Below are positions 9,950 to 18,469 of a DNA stretch of 64,000 nucleotides, piece by piece; within the stretch, counting starts at the first letter, position 1, and every line of letters begins with the position of its first letter. The translations under genes were made by a program, and so were the position numbers. This DNA comes from Roseibium salinum (lineage in GTDB: Bacteria > Pseudomonadota > Alphaproteobacteria > Rhizobiales > Stappiaceae): positions 3,038,001-3,102,000 of the forward strand of contig NZ_JAPEVI010000003.1 in the NCBI RefSeq assembly GCF_026240905.1, written 5' to 3'. The notes beneath the pieces were generated by a model that had not been told where the DNA came from, searched no databases, and saw only the letters and a list, made by a program, of their open reading frames with translations.

Positions 9950-10684
9950 TCAGGCAGCACTCTCACGCACGGCATATTCCGCCGCGCTGATGGCATCCGG
10001 CGTTCCGATATGGAGCCAGAGACCTTCCATCTGGACACCGAAAAGCCGGCCGGCCTCGATCGCCTTGTCAAACAGGATATTCATGGAGAACGGCCCGTCC
10101 GGCGCGTCTTCGAACAGGCGCGGATGCAGGATCGCGGCTCCGGCATAGGCGAAGGGCGTGACGCCCTTCTCCGGCCTGCGCGTCAGGGAGCCATCCCTGG
10201 CGAGGACAAAATCGCCGCGCCCGGAATAACCGACGGACTTGACGGTTTCGGCCACCAGCAGCAGCGCATCCATGCGGGTTTCGTCCCAGGCCTCGATCAT
10301 GTGTTCCAGGTTCGGCTTCACGCCCTCGATCCAGTAGCACGTATCGGCATTCAGCTGAAAGAACGGCTCGTCCCCCAGGAGCGGCAGCGCCTTCTTGATG
10401 CCGCCGCCGGTTTCCAGGAGCTGAGCGCGCTCGTCGGAGATGACGATCTCCATGTCCTTGCGGCGGCCAACGTGCACTTCCACCAGGTCGGCCAGGTAAT
10501 GCACGTTGACAATGCAGGTTTTCACGCCCGCCGCGGCGAGCCGGTCCATGCCGTGATCGATCAGCGCCTGGCCGTTGACCTCGATCAGCGGCTTGGGCGT
10601 CGTCGCGGTTAGCGGGCGCATGCGCTTGCCGAGGCCTGCGGCCAGGATCATGGCTTTGGTGGGGCGAAACCGCGTGTTTGTCAT
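9950..10684 (-). CDS. MurU-like nucleotidyltransferase (N-acetylmuramate-1-P uridylyltransferase type)
   Basis: The 244-residue protein has the sugar-phosphate nucleotidyltransferase signature AMILAAGLGKRMRPLT, followed by PKPLIEVNGQALIDH, and the metal-binding LNADTCYW. Such proteins are often labelled mannose-1-phosphate guanylyltransferase, but the position directly after an AmgK-type kinase domain matches the amgK-murU pair of cell-wall recycling, where MurU makes UDP-MurNAc. The ATG at 10684 is chosen over an in-frame TTG at 10696 because GAGAAAC precedes it. Substrate is inferred from context; sugar specificity is not visible. Confidence 0.8.
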   Translation of the reverse strand: MTNTRFRPTKAMILAAGLGKRMRPLTATTPKPLIEVNGQALIDHGMDRLAAAGVKTCIVNVHYLADLVEVHVGRRKDMEIVISDERAQLLETGGGIKKALPLLGDEPFFQLNADTCYWIEGVKPNLEHMIEAWDETRMDALLLVAETVKSVGYSGRGDFVLARDGSLTRRPEKGVTPFAYAGAAILHPRLFEDAPDGPFSMNILFDKAIEAGRLFGVQMEGLWLHIGTPDAISAAEYAVRESAA

Positions 10685-10729
10685 ACTGTTTCTCAAATGA
10701 TGGCTACGGCCCTGAAGGTCCGACGGAAC

Positions 10730-12256
10730 TCAGGGCAGAAAGCGTGCGTACCAGTCTTTCAAATCCGGCACGGAAGGTCTGTCAAGCACCCGTTCGAGAT
10801 AGCCTGCCAGACGCGGCAGATGGGCAAGGTAAGCCGGCTTACCATCGCGCTTGGCCAGCCGCACGAAGATCCCGAGGATCTTCGAAATCCGCTGCGCGGC
10901 CATGACGGCATAGGCCTTTGAAAACTCTGCCCGATCGAAGTTCGATGCCTGACTTTCCCTTGCAGAAACGTAAGCACCCAGAAGCTCCATTTCCAGATCT
11001 TCGCTCATGTCCGTGCGGGCGTCCAGTGTCAGGGATGCGACATCGTAGGCGACGGGTCCGAAAACCGTATCCTGGAAATCGATCAGGCCGATACGGTCCG
11101 TCCCGCGCGCCCCTTCCTGCCACAGCAGGTTGGGCGAATGAAAATCACGCAGCACCCAACCCCGTTGAGCGCCCGAAATGGCGTCCAGTACTTGCCGCCA
11201 GAGCGCTTCGAAGCCCGCGCGCGCGTCCTCGTCCAATGCCCGGCCGCTGACGTGAGGCACGTACCACTCCACAAACAGCGAGGCTTCCGCAATCAGGGCT
11301 TCGGTGGAATAGTCGGGAACCTCATAGCTTCCGCCGCTGTCCAGCAAGACGGTTTTGGGCCAGGTCTGCCCGTGCATTGCTGCCAGAACACCGATCGCGG
11401 CATGGTAGCGTTCGGGGACGGGCTTGCCGTCCCTGACGATCGTCTCGCTGCCGAGATCGGTGGCAAGGATCAGGCCCTTCTCCAGATCGGAGGCGAGGAT
11501 TTCCGGAGCCCCGAAGCCGCGCTTGCGCAGCTCGGTTCCGATGGCAACCACCGACCGGCAGTCGCGGGCGAGATGCACCTTGTCCATATAGGCGCGGACC
11601 GCCTGCGGCACCGCGTCGTCGTGAAACGGCCAGCGCATCAGCACGGCAGACCTGCCGCCGGAAATCACGGTCTCGAATGTGCGCAGGGAAGCATCGCCCG
11701 CCAGAAAGCGGCGTTCGGCGTCCCGGAAGTCGGTCTTTTGCAGGAAGGCCCGGATTTCGAACGACTGCGCAACCCGCCCCTGCCAGCCAGGGGCGTCGGA
11801 GTGGAAGCTGAAGATACGCTCCCCGGTTTCCTCCGACCGCTGCGTGATCTGGATCCACAGCGCCGTTTCCGGCAGCAGGTCTTGCGCCTTTTCCGGCCAC
11901 TCGATCAGCGCCGCCCCGGTTTCCAAAAGGTCGTCCAGGCCCAGTTCCTCGAGCTCTTCAGGCTCTTCCAGACGGTAGAGGTCGAAATGGGAGAGGTCGA
12001 AGCGGCTAAACGCATAAGTCTGGACAAGGGTGAAGGTCGGGCTTGGGACTTCGAGCTCGGGGTCGCCGGCAAAGGTGCGCAGGAGCGCTCTTGCGAAGGT
12101 CGACTTGCCGGCGCCGAGGTCGCCGGACAGGCAGACGGTGTCGCCTGCTCTCAGCACCACCGCCAGCTCGTTGGCGAGCCGACGCGTTCCGGCTTCGTCC
12201 GGAATGTCCAGGGTCAGGAACGGCGACGGCAAATGCCTCAGGTCATGGTCTGCCAT
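10730..12256 (-). CDS. TsaE-AmgK fusion: tRNA t6A ATPase domain plus sugar kinase domain
   Basis: Residues 1-150 are TsaE: Walker A CLSGDLGAGKSTFARALL, VPSPTFTLVQTY, FDLYRLEEPEELEELGLDD and IEWPEKA. TsaE energises t6A modification of ANN-decoding tRNAs with TsaB and TsaD. Residues 170-508 are an aminoglycoside-phosphotransferase-type kinase with the catalytic loop VLRDFHSPNLLW and the metal motif IDFQDTVFGPVAYD. AmgK of this fold phosphorylates N-acetylmuramate and N-acetylglucosamine at C1. The nucleotidyltransferase follows 45 bp downstream and divL lies 11 bp upstream. The two activities have no obvious mechanistic link. Confidence 0.93.
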   Translation of the reverse strand: MADHDLRHLPSPFLTLDIPDEAGTRRLANELAVVLRAGDTVCLSGDLGAGKSTFARALLRTFAGDPELEVPSPTFTLVQTYAFSRFDLSHFDLYRLEEPEELEELGLDDLLETGAALIEWPEKAQDLLPETALWIQITQRSEETGERIFSFHSDAPGWQGRVAQSFEIRAFLQKTDFRDAERRFLAGDASLRTFETVISGGRSAVLMRWPFHDDAVPQAVRAYMDKVHLARDCRSVVAIGTELRKRGFGAPEILASDLEKGLILATDLGSETIVRDGKPVPERYHAAIGVLAAMHGQTWPKTVLLDSGGSYEVPDYSTEALIAEASLFVEWYVPHVSGRALDEDARAGFEALWRQVLDAISGAQRGWVLRDFHSPNLLWQEGARGTDRIGLIDFQDTVFGPVAYDVASLTLDARTDMSEDLEMELLGAYVSARESQASNFDRAEFSKAYAVMAAQRISKILGIFVRLAKRDGKPAYLAHLPRLAGYLERVLDRPSVPDLKDWYARFLP

Positions 12257-12267
12257 CAGCCGGCATC

Positions 12268-14778
12268 CTATTCGGCCGCGGCCTGATCCGCCAGTTCGGG
12301 CCGTGCCGGGAAAACGCAGGTAACCGTGGTGCCATTGCCTTCGGCGGACTGGATGTCGACCGTGCCGCCATGCAGTTCGACGAAGCTCTTGACGATGGCA
12401 AGGCCAAGGCCCGCGCCCTGGCGCCGGGAGCCGGTGTCGTGGCCGACAAAGCGGTTGAAGACCTGGGTCAGGATTTCAGCCGGGATGCCGTGGCCGTGAT
12501 CCTTCACGACGAAGGTCACGCTATCGTCCTCGCGGCTGCAGCTCACATCGACGACACCATCGGCCTCGGAATAGCGGACCGCGTTGGAAATCAGGTTGAA
12601 CAGAACCTGGCGCAGACGCTTTTCGTCCGCGACGATCATGCCGATATTCTCCGGCACGTGGGTGCGCAGGTTGATCCGGGCTTCGGCGATCCGGTCCTTC
12701 AGGCCCTCGACGGCAGCGGAAACCGTGGTTGCGACATCGACCTCGCCGATATCCAGTTCCATGATGCCCGCATCGAGGGTCGCAAGGTCCAGAATGTCGT
12801 TGATGATGGCCAGAAGAGCCGAGGAGGACGACTGGATGTATTCGGCGTATTCGCCCTGCTTTTCGGAAAGCTCGCCGAATTTCGGGTCGGACAGAAGCTG
12901 GGCGAAGCCGATGATGTTGGTCAGCGGTGAGCGCAGCTCGTAGGAGACGTGCTGAATGAAGGCGTTCTTGATCAGGTCGGCCTGCTGAAGCGCCTCGTTC
13001 TTCTCAAGCAGGGCGCGCTCGACATTCACGCTGTCGGTCACATCCACGAAGGTGACCAGCGTGCCGCCGTCCGGCAGCGGCACGGTGGCATAGTCCAGCA
13101 CGTCGCCATTGTGGCGCTCCAGGCGGCTGATCTTTTGCGTGCGGTTGTCGACAAGGCCGGTCACGCTGCCCGCAAGCTGTTCCCAGGCCTGCTTCTCGAC
13201 CTCGCTCAGGGTACAGGCGGAGACCACTTCCTTCACGTGCGGCAGTTCGGAGAGGCGGTCTTCCTCCAGGCTCCAGATGCGCCCGAATGCCGGGTTCCAG
13301 AGCCGCAGGCGGCCATCGGAACCGAACACGGCAACAGCCTCGGAAAGATTGTCGAGGGTTTCGCCCTGGACCCGGGTGAGCGCGTTGTAGCGGCTTTCCA
13401 GATCGAGCTGCTCGGTGACGTTCTCGTAGATATAGGTGACGCCGCCCTGGGGATGCGGGTTGGCGATGACGCGCAAGGTGCGGCCATCGGGCAGGTGCCA
13501 CCAGTTTTCCTTCGCCTCCAGGGACTGGTAGTTCTCCAGCATCTTGTTGCGCCAGACTCGATAGTCGGCCTGCTCGGGCAGCTTGCGCGCGGCGCGCAGG
13601 GCATCGAGCACGGCGCCGTCTTCGGGGCGGCCTTCCAGGAAGGCCGGGTCGAGATCCCAAAGCTGGCGGAAGGCGGCATTGTAGAACTGCAGCTTGCGGT
13701 CGCTGCTGAAGATGGCGACGGCGGCGGCGAGCTGGTCGAGCGTGCGGCCGTGGAACTCCTCCGCGCGGTTCATTTCCTTCTGGGCCCGTTCCAGTTCGCT
13801 GATATCCACGGCGATGCCGGCTCCGCCGACATTCGCGTTGACGTCCGTCACTTCGAAAACCCGGCGCTCGCCGGAGGCGACGATCGGGATGCGGGCGGTG
13901 AAACAGCCGTCTTCCGTGCGTTGCACCGCCATGGCGGTGCGTGCGGCAGCGTCCAGGAAGGTCGCACCGTCCTTGACCGCGCTTGCGGCGTCCGGCATGT
14001 CGACCGCTTCGGCATAGGCCGCATTCGCCCAGATGAGATTGCCTTCCGCATCCCGCTGCCAGGCCGGCGCGGGCATGGCGTTCAGCAGTGCGTGCAGCAT
14101 GTGGAGTTCGCCGGAGATCCTGGCGTTGCGCGCGGCAAGTTCCGCCTGCATCTGCCTCTCGCCGGTCAGGTCGCGCAGGCGCAGCACGACGGCACCGCCG
14201 GTGGTGCGGCCGAGCGCCTCGACATAGGTGCCGGTGCGGGTCTTCAATGTGGTGGTGAAGGCTTCGCCGGTGCGAAACAGCATGTCCAGGTGCCGTTCCA
14301 GATCCCCGGCGCCTTTTGCAGTCAGCCAGCTGCCGAATGCCAGGAGCTGTGCCGGCGGGCGCGGTACGCCCGACTTTTCCGGAAGGATGCCCCAGATCTG
14401 CGGCATGGCGCCGTTGCCGGTCCAAACGATCACGCGCTGCTCGTCGGTGTTGAGCATGGCTTCCAGGCGGTCGACCCGGAATTTCAGGTCGCTCTTTTCC
14501 TTTTCCAGGGAACCGGTGATCTGGGCGGCGAGTCTGCGATGGCGCACCAGAGCGATCGCGGCGGTGACGGAGAAAAGACACATGCCGCCAAGCGCGCCGA
14601 ACAGGATCATGGTGCCGGGGTTGATGGCCGCCAGCGTGCCGGACACGATGCCGGCAGCAGCCGGACCGGAAGACAGTCCAAGGCCCGCCGCCGCAGCGCC
14701 GCCAAGCTTGACCTTACTCAGACTCCACTCTCGCCACGTCGCGCGTATCCGCGCGCCGTCCCTGCTGCCTTTCGGCAT
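12268..14778 (-). CDS. divL: DivL-type PAS-domain histidine-kinase-like protein (tyrosine at the H-box)
   Basis: The 836-residue protein has an N-terminal membrane segment (about residues 56-80), at least three PAS-like modules (about 225-325, 340-455 and 475-580), a DHp domain at 605-670 and a HATPase domain (N-box FNLISNAVRYS, DHGHGIP, GAGLGLAIVKSF). At the position of the phosphorylated histidine the sequence is FIQHVSYELRSPLT, with Tyr613 in place of His. This is the hallmark of Caulobacter DivL, which controls CckA-CtrA signalling through DivK rather than acting as an ordinary kinase. The start at 14778 has AAGGGG upstream. It leads the tsaE-amgK-murU-addBA cluster and lies next to ahcY. 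Confidence 0.88.
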   Translation of the reverse strand: MPKGSRDGARIRATWREWSLSKVKLGGAAAAGLGLSSGPAAAGIVSGTLAAINPGTMILFGALGGMCLFSVTAAIALVRHRRLAAQITGSLEKEKSDLKFRVDRLEAMLNTDEQRVIVWTGNGAMPQIWGILPEKSGVPRPPAQLLAFGSWLTAKGAGDLERHLDMLFRTGEAFTTTLKTRTGTYVEALGRTTGGAVVLRLRDLTGERQMQAELAARNARISGELHMLHALLNAMPAPAWQRDAEGNLIWANAAYAEAVDMPDAASAVKDGATFLDAAARTAMAVQRTEDGCFTARIPIVASGERRVFEVTDVNANVGGAGIAVDISELERAQKEMNRAEEFHGRTLDQLAAAVAIFSSDRKLQFYNAAFRQLWDLDPAFLEGRPEDGAVLDALRAARKLPEQADYRVWRNKMLENYQSLEAKENWWHLPDGRTLRVIANPHPQGGVTYIYENVTEQLDLESRYNALTRVQGETLDNLSEAVAVFGSDGRLRLWNPAFGRIWSLEEDRLSELPHVKEVVSACTLSEVEKQAWEQLAGSVTGLVDNRTQKISRLERHNGDVLDYATVPLPDGGTLVTFVDVTDSVNVERALLEKNEALQQADLIKNAFIQHVSYELRSPLTNIIGFAQLLSDPKFGELSEKQGEYAEYIQSSSSALLAIINDILDLATLDAGIMELDIGEVDVATTVSAAVEGLKDRIAEARINLRTHVPENIGMIVADEKRLRQVLFNLISNAVRYSEADGVVDVSCSREDDSVTFVVKDHGHGIPAEILTQVFNRFVGHDTGSRRQGAGLGLAIVKSFVELHGGTVDIQSAEGNGTTVTCVFPARPELADQAAAE

Positions 14779-14933
14779 GTCATGATCCCCTTGTGCCGCG
14801 TCGTCCCGCTTTGCGCAGGCGCCGCTCCCAGATTTCGGGAGCAAATCAAAGACATCCGCCTCCTGGCCTTTGATTCGCTTAAACCATAACCTTTTTGAGA
14901 ATCACGCAGAAGAGTCCGTTGCTGAAAAGTTAA

Positions 14934-14970
14934 CAGGACCCTTCAAATTGAAGGGTCCTGCATTTTTTTG
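14934..14970 (+). terminator. Perfect 13-bp-arm hairpin with T tract, ahcY-divL gap
   Basis: CAGGACCCTTCAA, one base, TTGAAGGGTCCTG, then GCA and seven T on the plus strand. By orientation it terminates plus-strand transcription, yet no plus-strand gene precedes it. On the minus strand it follows the ahcY stop by about 65 bp, where it is followed by GTTAACTTTTC and could act as a weaker terminator. Confidence 0.7.
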
Positions 14971-15024
14971 TTCACAGTACCGAATCGAGGCGATTACCAC
15001 ATATAGTGTGTCGCCTTCGAAGAA

Positions 15025-16413
15025 TCAGTATTTGTAGTGTTCCGGCTTGAACGGACCGGTCTTGTTAATCCCCAGATATTGAGATTGTCCGTCCGTCAAC
15101 TCGGTTAACGTAACTCCAAGTTTCTCCAGATGGAGACGTGCAACCTTCTCATCCAGGTGCTTCGGCAGCACGTAGACTTCGTTCTTGTACTGGTCGCCCT
15201 TGGAATAGAGTTCGATCTGCGCCAGCACCTGGTTGGTGAAGCTGGCGGACATGACGAAGCTCGGGTGACCGGTCGCGTTGCCGAGGTTCACGAGACGGCC
15301 CTGCGAGAGCAGGATCATGCGCTTGCCGTCCGGGAACTCGTAAAGGTCGACCTGGTCCTTGACCGGGCGGCACTTTGTGTTCTTCAGGGCAGCAACCTGG
15401 ATCTCGTTATCGAAGTGGCCGATGTTGCAGACGATCGCCATGTCCTTCATGCCACGCATGTGGTCGAAGGTGATGATGTCCTTGTTGCCGGTCGCGGTGA
15501 CATAGATGTCGCCTTCCGGCAGGGTCTGTTCGATGGTCTTGACCTCGAAACCGTCCATGGAAGCCTGCAGGGCGCAGATCGGGTCGATTTCGGTGACGAT
15601 CACGCGGGCGCCGGCACCGGCCAGCGACTGGGCAGAGCCCTTGCCGACATCGCCGTAGCCGCACACGACGGCGACCTTGCCGGACATCATCACGTCCGTG
15701 CCGCGGCGGATGCCGTCGACGAGGGATTCACGGCAGCCGTAACGGTTGTCGAACTTGGACTTGGTGACGCTGTCGTTGACGTTGATCGCCGGGAACGGCA
15801 GCTGGCCCTTCTTCTGCATCTCGTAAAGACGCAGGACGCCGGTGGTGGTTTCTTCCGAAACACCCTGGATCAGATCGCGCTGCTTGGTGAACCAGCCCTT
15901 GCTGGATGCGATGCGCTTCTTGATCTGGGCAAAGAGGCATTCCTCTTCTTCCGACGTCGGGTTGGCGATGAGTTCGGTTTCACCGGCCTCGACCCGCGCG
16001 CCGAGCAGGATGTAGAGCGTGGCATCGCCGCCGTCATCCAGGATCATGTTCGCTCCCTCGGGGAAGTCGAAGATCTTGTCGGCGTAGTCCCAGTATTCTT
16101 CCAGGGTTTCACCCTTGGTGGCGAAAACCGGAATGCCGGCGGCGGCGATCGCCGCAGCGGCCTGGTCCTGCGTGGAGTAGATGTTGCAGGACGCCCAGCG
16201 GACTTCCGCACCCAGCGCAACCAGAGTCTCGATCAGAACCGCGGTCTGAATGGTCATGTGCAGCGACCCGGCGATCCGGGCACCTTTCAGCGGCTTTGCG
16301 TCGCCGAATTCCTCGCGGCAGGCCATCAGGCCCGGCATTTCGTGTTCAGCGATCTCGATCTCGGTGCGGCCCCAATCTGCGAGCCCTATGTCTTTGACAA
16401 TGTAGTCGGTCAT
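15025..16413 (-). CDS. ahcY: S-adenosylhomocysteine hydrolase
   Basis: The 462-residue enzyme splits S-adenosylhomocysteine to adenosine and homocysteine, sustaining methyltransferases. It has the NAD-binding loop [20 protein letters not shown], the substrate-domain segments [16 protein letters not shown] and [20 protein letters not shown], and the terminal [10 protein letters not shown] typical of AhcY. Length is normal for alphaproteobacteria. It is preceded by a structured leader and an operator-like palindrome, and by a SAM-dependent methyltransferase gene whose product would generate its substrate. Confidence 0.98.
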   Translation of the reverse strand: MTDYIVKDIGLADWGRTEIEIAEHEMPGLMACREEFGDAKPLKGARIAGSLHMTIQTAVLIETLVALGAEVRWASCNIYSTQDQAAAAIAAAGIPVFATKGETLEEYWDYADKIFDFPEGANMILDDGGDATLYILLGARVEAGETELIANPTSEEEECLFAQIKKRIASSKGWFTKQRDLIQGVSEETTTGVLRLYEMQKKGQLPFPAINVNDSVTKSKFDNRYGCRESLVDGIRRGTDVMMSGKVAVVCGYGDVGKGSAQSLAGAGARVIVTEIDPICALQASMDGFEVKTIEQTLPEGDIYVTATGNKDIITFDHMRGMKDMAIVCNIGHFDNEIQVAALKNTKCRPVKDQVDLYEFPDGKRMILLSQGRLVNLGNATGHPSFVMSASFTNQVLAQIELYSKGDQYKNEVYVLPKHLDEKVARLHLEKLGVTLTELTDGQSQYLGINKTGPFKPEHYKY

Positions 16414-16560
16414 GAAAGTGTCCTGATTTTTTTAGCCCCGGCTCCAGTGCCGGGCCTCGAAGTCGCGGCCGCCGCTCTTTGAAGAGCCAATGCCTGTCAA
16501 GGCATGTGCGCGGCCGCCTGTAGATTTCCGGACGACATCCGAAAATCCTTGGGACGGGTT
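16414..16560 (-). promoter_or_regulatory. Structured 5' leader of ahcY (candidate cis-regulatory RNA)
   Basis: On the minus strand the leader can fold as a three-way junction. GCGGCCGC at 16510-16517 pairs with GCGGCCGC at 16465-16472, enclosing ATGCCT(TGAC)AGGCAT at 16490-16505 and GCTCTT/AAGAGC at 16474-16487. A second hairpin, GCCCGGC/GCCGGGGC (16435-16455), stands just before the AGGA ribosome site. I cannot match it to the known SAH, SAM-II or SAM/SAH riboswitch consensus. The remainder of 16414-16747 holds the palindrome at 16591 and no convincing gene. Confidence 0.5.
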
Positions 16561-16590
16561 ATAACGCCACCAGCGACATGGCGCAATAAA

Positions 16591-16612
16591 GATATAAAGA
16601 ATTCTTTATATC
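16591..16612. promoter_or_regulatory. Perfect 22-bp palindrome, probable operator of ahcY
   Basis: GATATAAAGAA/TTCTTTATATC is an exact inverted repeat about 180 bp upstream of the ahcY start, in an AT-rich patch that also contains TTGATA and could hold the promoter. From memory, an ATAAAGA..TCTTTAT palindrome resembles sites assigned to SahR, an ArsR-family SAH-responsive regulator of methionine-cycle genes in Proteobacteria. That match is recollection, not a search. Confidence 0.65.
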
Positions 16613-16747
16613 AACGACGAAAGCAGCCGAAGCCCCGGAACCGACGGGCACGCGCTTGGTGTCCTCGAGACATGCGTCCCCTCACCCGGCGCTTGCCGGC
16701 CAGTCTCAACATGTGATTTAAGAGTACTTCAATTCTCGAAAACGAAG

Positions 16748-18055
16748 TCAGATCGCTCCACGGTACAAATCCTCGCGGGACGGCGGCATTCCGGAGGGGC
16801 CTTTGGTGCGGCGGGAGGTTACCGTCTGGAAGATCCCGATCGTGCCGCGATCAAAGCCGAGCGAGACGCCGCACAGATAGGCGAGCCACAGCCTGTATTT
16901 GCGCTCGCCGACTTCGGCAATGGCAGCTTCTTTCGCCGCCATGAGGTTTTCGGCCCAAAGGCGGGTGGTGCGGGCATAATGCTCCCGCCAGGCTTCGACA
17001 TCGTGGACCTCGAAGCCGTGCGCTTCGAGATTGGTCAGGGTCCAGCCGATGTGATCCACTTCGCCGCCCGGGAAGATGTAGCGGACCAGCGTCTGATATT
17101 CAGCCTTCTTGCGGCGGAACTTCCTGAGGTCCTTTTTCCCCCTCCGCGTGATCGCGTGATGCAGGTAAAGCCCGCGCGGCTTGAGCAGACGGTGCACATG
17201 CCGGTAGTAGTCGTCGTGATTGTCGATGCCGACATGCTCGAACATGCCGATCGAGGAAATCTTGTCGAACTGGCCATCCAGCTCGCGGTAGTCCTTCAGC
17301 TCCACCTGCACCTTGCCTTCCAGGCCGCGCTCCCGGATCCGATCGCGGGCGAGCCTGGCCTGTTCTTCGGCGAGCGTCACGCCGACGGCCGTCACGCCGT
17401 AATGCTGCGCGGCGTAACAGATGAGCCCGCCCCAGCCGCAGCCGATGTCAAGCAGCCGGTCGCCGGGCTTCAGCCGCAGTTTGCGGCAGATCATCTCCAG
17501 CTTGTCGCGCTGCGCCGTTGCCAGGTCGTTGTCCCAGTCGCGGAAATAGCCGCAGGTGTAGAGCATTTCCGGATCGAGAAAGTGCCGGTAGAAGTCGTTG
17601 GAGACGTCATAGTGAAAGGCGATATCCGCCTTGGCACTGCCCGAAGCGGCATTGGGCGCCGCCGCGTCCGGCGCTTCACCGGCTGGCGCCAAGCCGCGGG
17701 GCGCGCGCAGCAGCTTCCAGGCGGAACCGAGCAGCAGGCGCTTGTTCAGTTTTCGCAGGAGTGCCTTGCCCTTCACCTTGGGTCGCTTGTCGGCGAAATC
17801 GAAAATCGTGCCGCCGCGCGGGTCGATGTCGCCTGCGGCATAAAGCTCGATGACGGTCCTGAGGCCCGGTGCACGCAGGAGCCGCGGCAGGGCGGCATCG
17901 GAGATGAACAGGCGCATTCCGTCCGGCGAAGCGGCGGAAGGGATCACCGTGCCGTCGGCAAGTTCAAAGGCGAATTCCGGCCCGAGCGCCTCATGAACGT
18001 GCTGAAGAAGCTGTCTGGTCGCCCCGGAAACGGCGTCGGCTGACATCTGCGCCAT
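16748..18055 (-). CDS. Cyclopropane-fatty-acyl-phospholipid synthase family methyltransferase
   Basis: The 435-residue protein has the CFA-synthase arrangement: an N-terminal lipid-binding region (to about 130) and a C-terminal SAM-dependent methyltransferase with DRLLDIGCGWGGLICYAAQH (about 200), VTLAEEQARLARDRI, and KISSIGMFEHVGIDNHDDYY, which holds conserved active-site residues. It methylenates unsaturated acyl chains of membrane phospholipids using SAM, which links it to the neighbouring ahcY. The start at 18055 has AGGAGA upstream. A related fatty-acid methylation activity cannot be excluded. Confidence 0.9.
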   Translation of the reverse strand: MAQMSADAVSGATRQLLQHVHEALGPEFAFELADGTVIPSAASPDGMRLFISDAALPRLLRAPGLRTVIELYAAGDIDPRGGTIFDFADKRPKVKGKALLRKLNKRLLLGSAWKLLRAPRGLAPAGEAPDAAAPNAASGSAKADIAFHYDVSNDFYRHFLDPEMLYTCGYFRDWDNDLATAQRDKLEMICRKLRLKPGDRLLDIGCGWGGLICYAAQHYGVTAVGVTLAEEQARLARDRIRERGLEGKVQVELKDYRELDGQFDKISSIGMFEHVGIDNHDDYYRHVHRLLKPRGLYLHHAITRRGKKDLRKFRRKKAEYQTLVRYIFPGGEVDHIGWTLTNLEAHGFEVHDVEAWREHYARTTRLWAENLMAAKEAAIAEVGERKYRLWLAYLCGVSLGFDRGTIGIFQTVTSRRTKGPSGMPPSREDLYRGAI

Positions 18056-18175
18056 GGTCTCTCCTGCAATTCATAAACAATGCGGGCGGATTTCCGGCAG
18101 GGAGCTGAAGCATCATGACGTCATGGGGAATGACTGTTTGCAGCATTGGTCAAAACGGGGCAAGCCCCGTCAAGC

Positions 18176-18460
18176 TCAGTCCTTTTCACCGAATCCGGTT
18201 TCAACAAGTTCGGAAATCGCCGCCAGCGCCTCTTCGGCGTCTTCGCCACTGACACGAACCGTGATGCAGCAGCCGGGGCTGGCGGCAAGCATCATCAGCC
18301 CCATAATGGACGTGCCGCCGACGGTTTGTCCGTCCCTGGACACTTGAACATCGGCCCGAAAACGCTCGACCAGCTTGACCAGTTTTGCGGATGCCCGGGC
18401 ATGGAGCCCGCGCCGGTTGACGATTGTCAGGTCTCTTTCGAGCAGATTGTCCGTTTTCAT
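18176..18460 (-). CDS. ptsH: HPr-like phosphocarrier protein
   Basis: The 94-residue protein has the HPr active site NRRGLHARASAKLV (phosphohistidine H20) and the regulatory-serine region GGTSIMGLMMLAASPGC (S51). It relays phosphate from Enzyme I to EIIA proteins, and Ser phosphorylation by HprK modulates this. It is the last gene of the chvI-chvG-hprK-EIIA-HPr block, 9 bp after the EIIA gene. There is no sugar permease here, as is usual for the regulatory PTS of Rhizobiales. Confidence 0.96.
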   Translation of the reverse strand: MKTDNLLERDLTIVNRRGLHARASAKLVKLVERFRADVQVSRDGQTVGGTSIMGLMMLAASPGCCITVRVSGEDAEEALAAISELVETGFGEKD

Positions 18461-18469
18461 CTCTTCTTT

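Noticed and set aside
16414..16560. Calling the ahcY leader a known SAH or SAM-II riboswitch
   Set aside because: The conserved aptamer segments as I remember them are not visible; it is reported only as an unclassified structured leader.
16611..16712. 33-codon minus-strand Arg-rich frame upstream of ahcY
   Set aside because: Extremely Arg-rich, no good ribosome site, overlaps the perfect palindrome; likely chance in GC-rich DNA.
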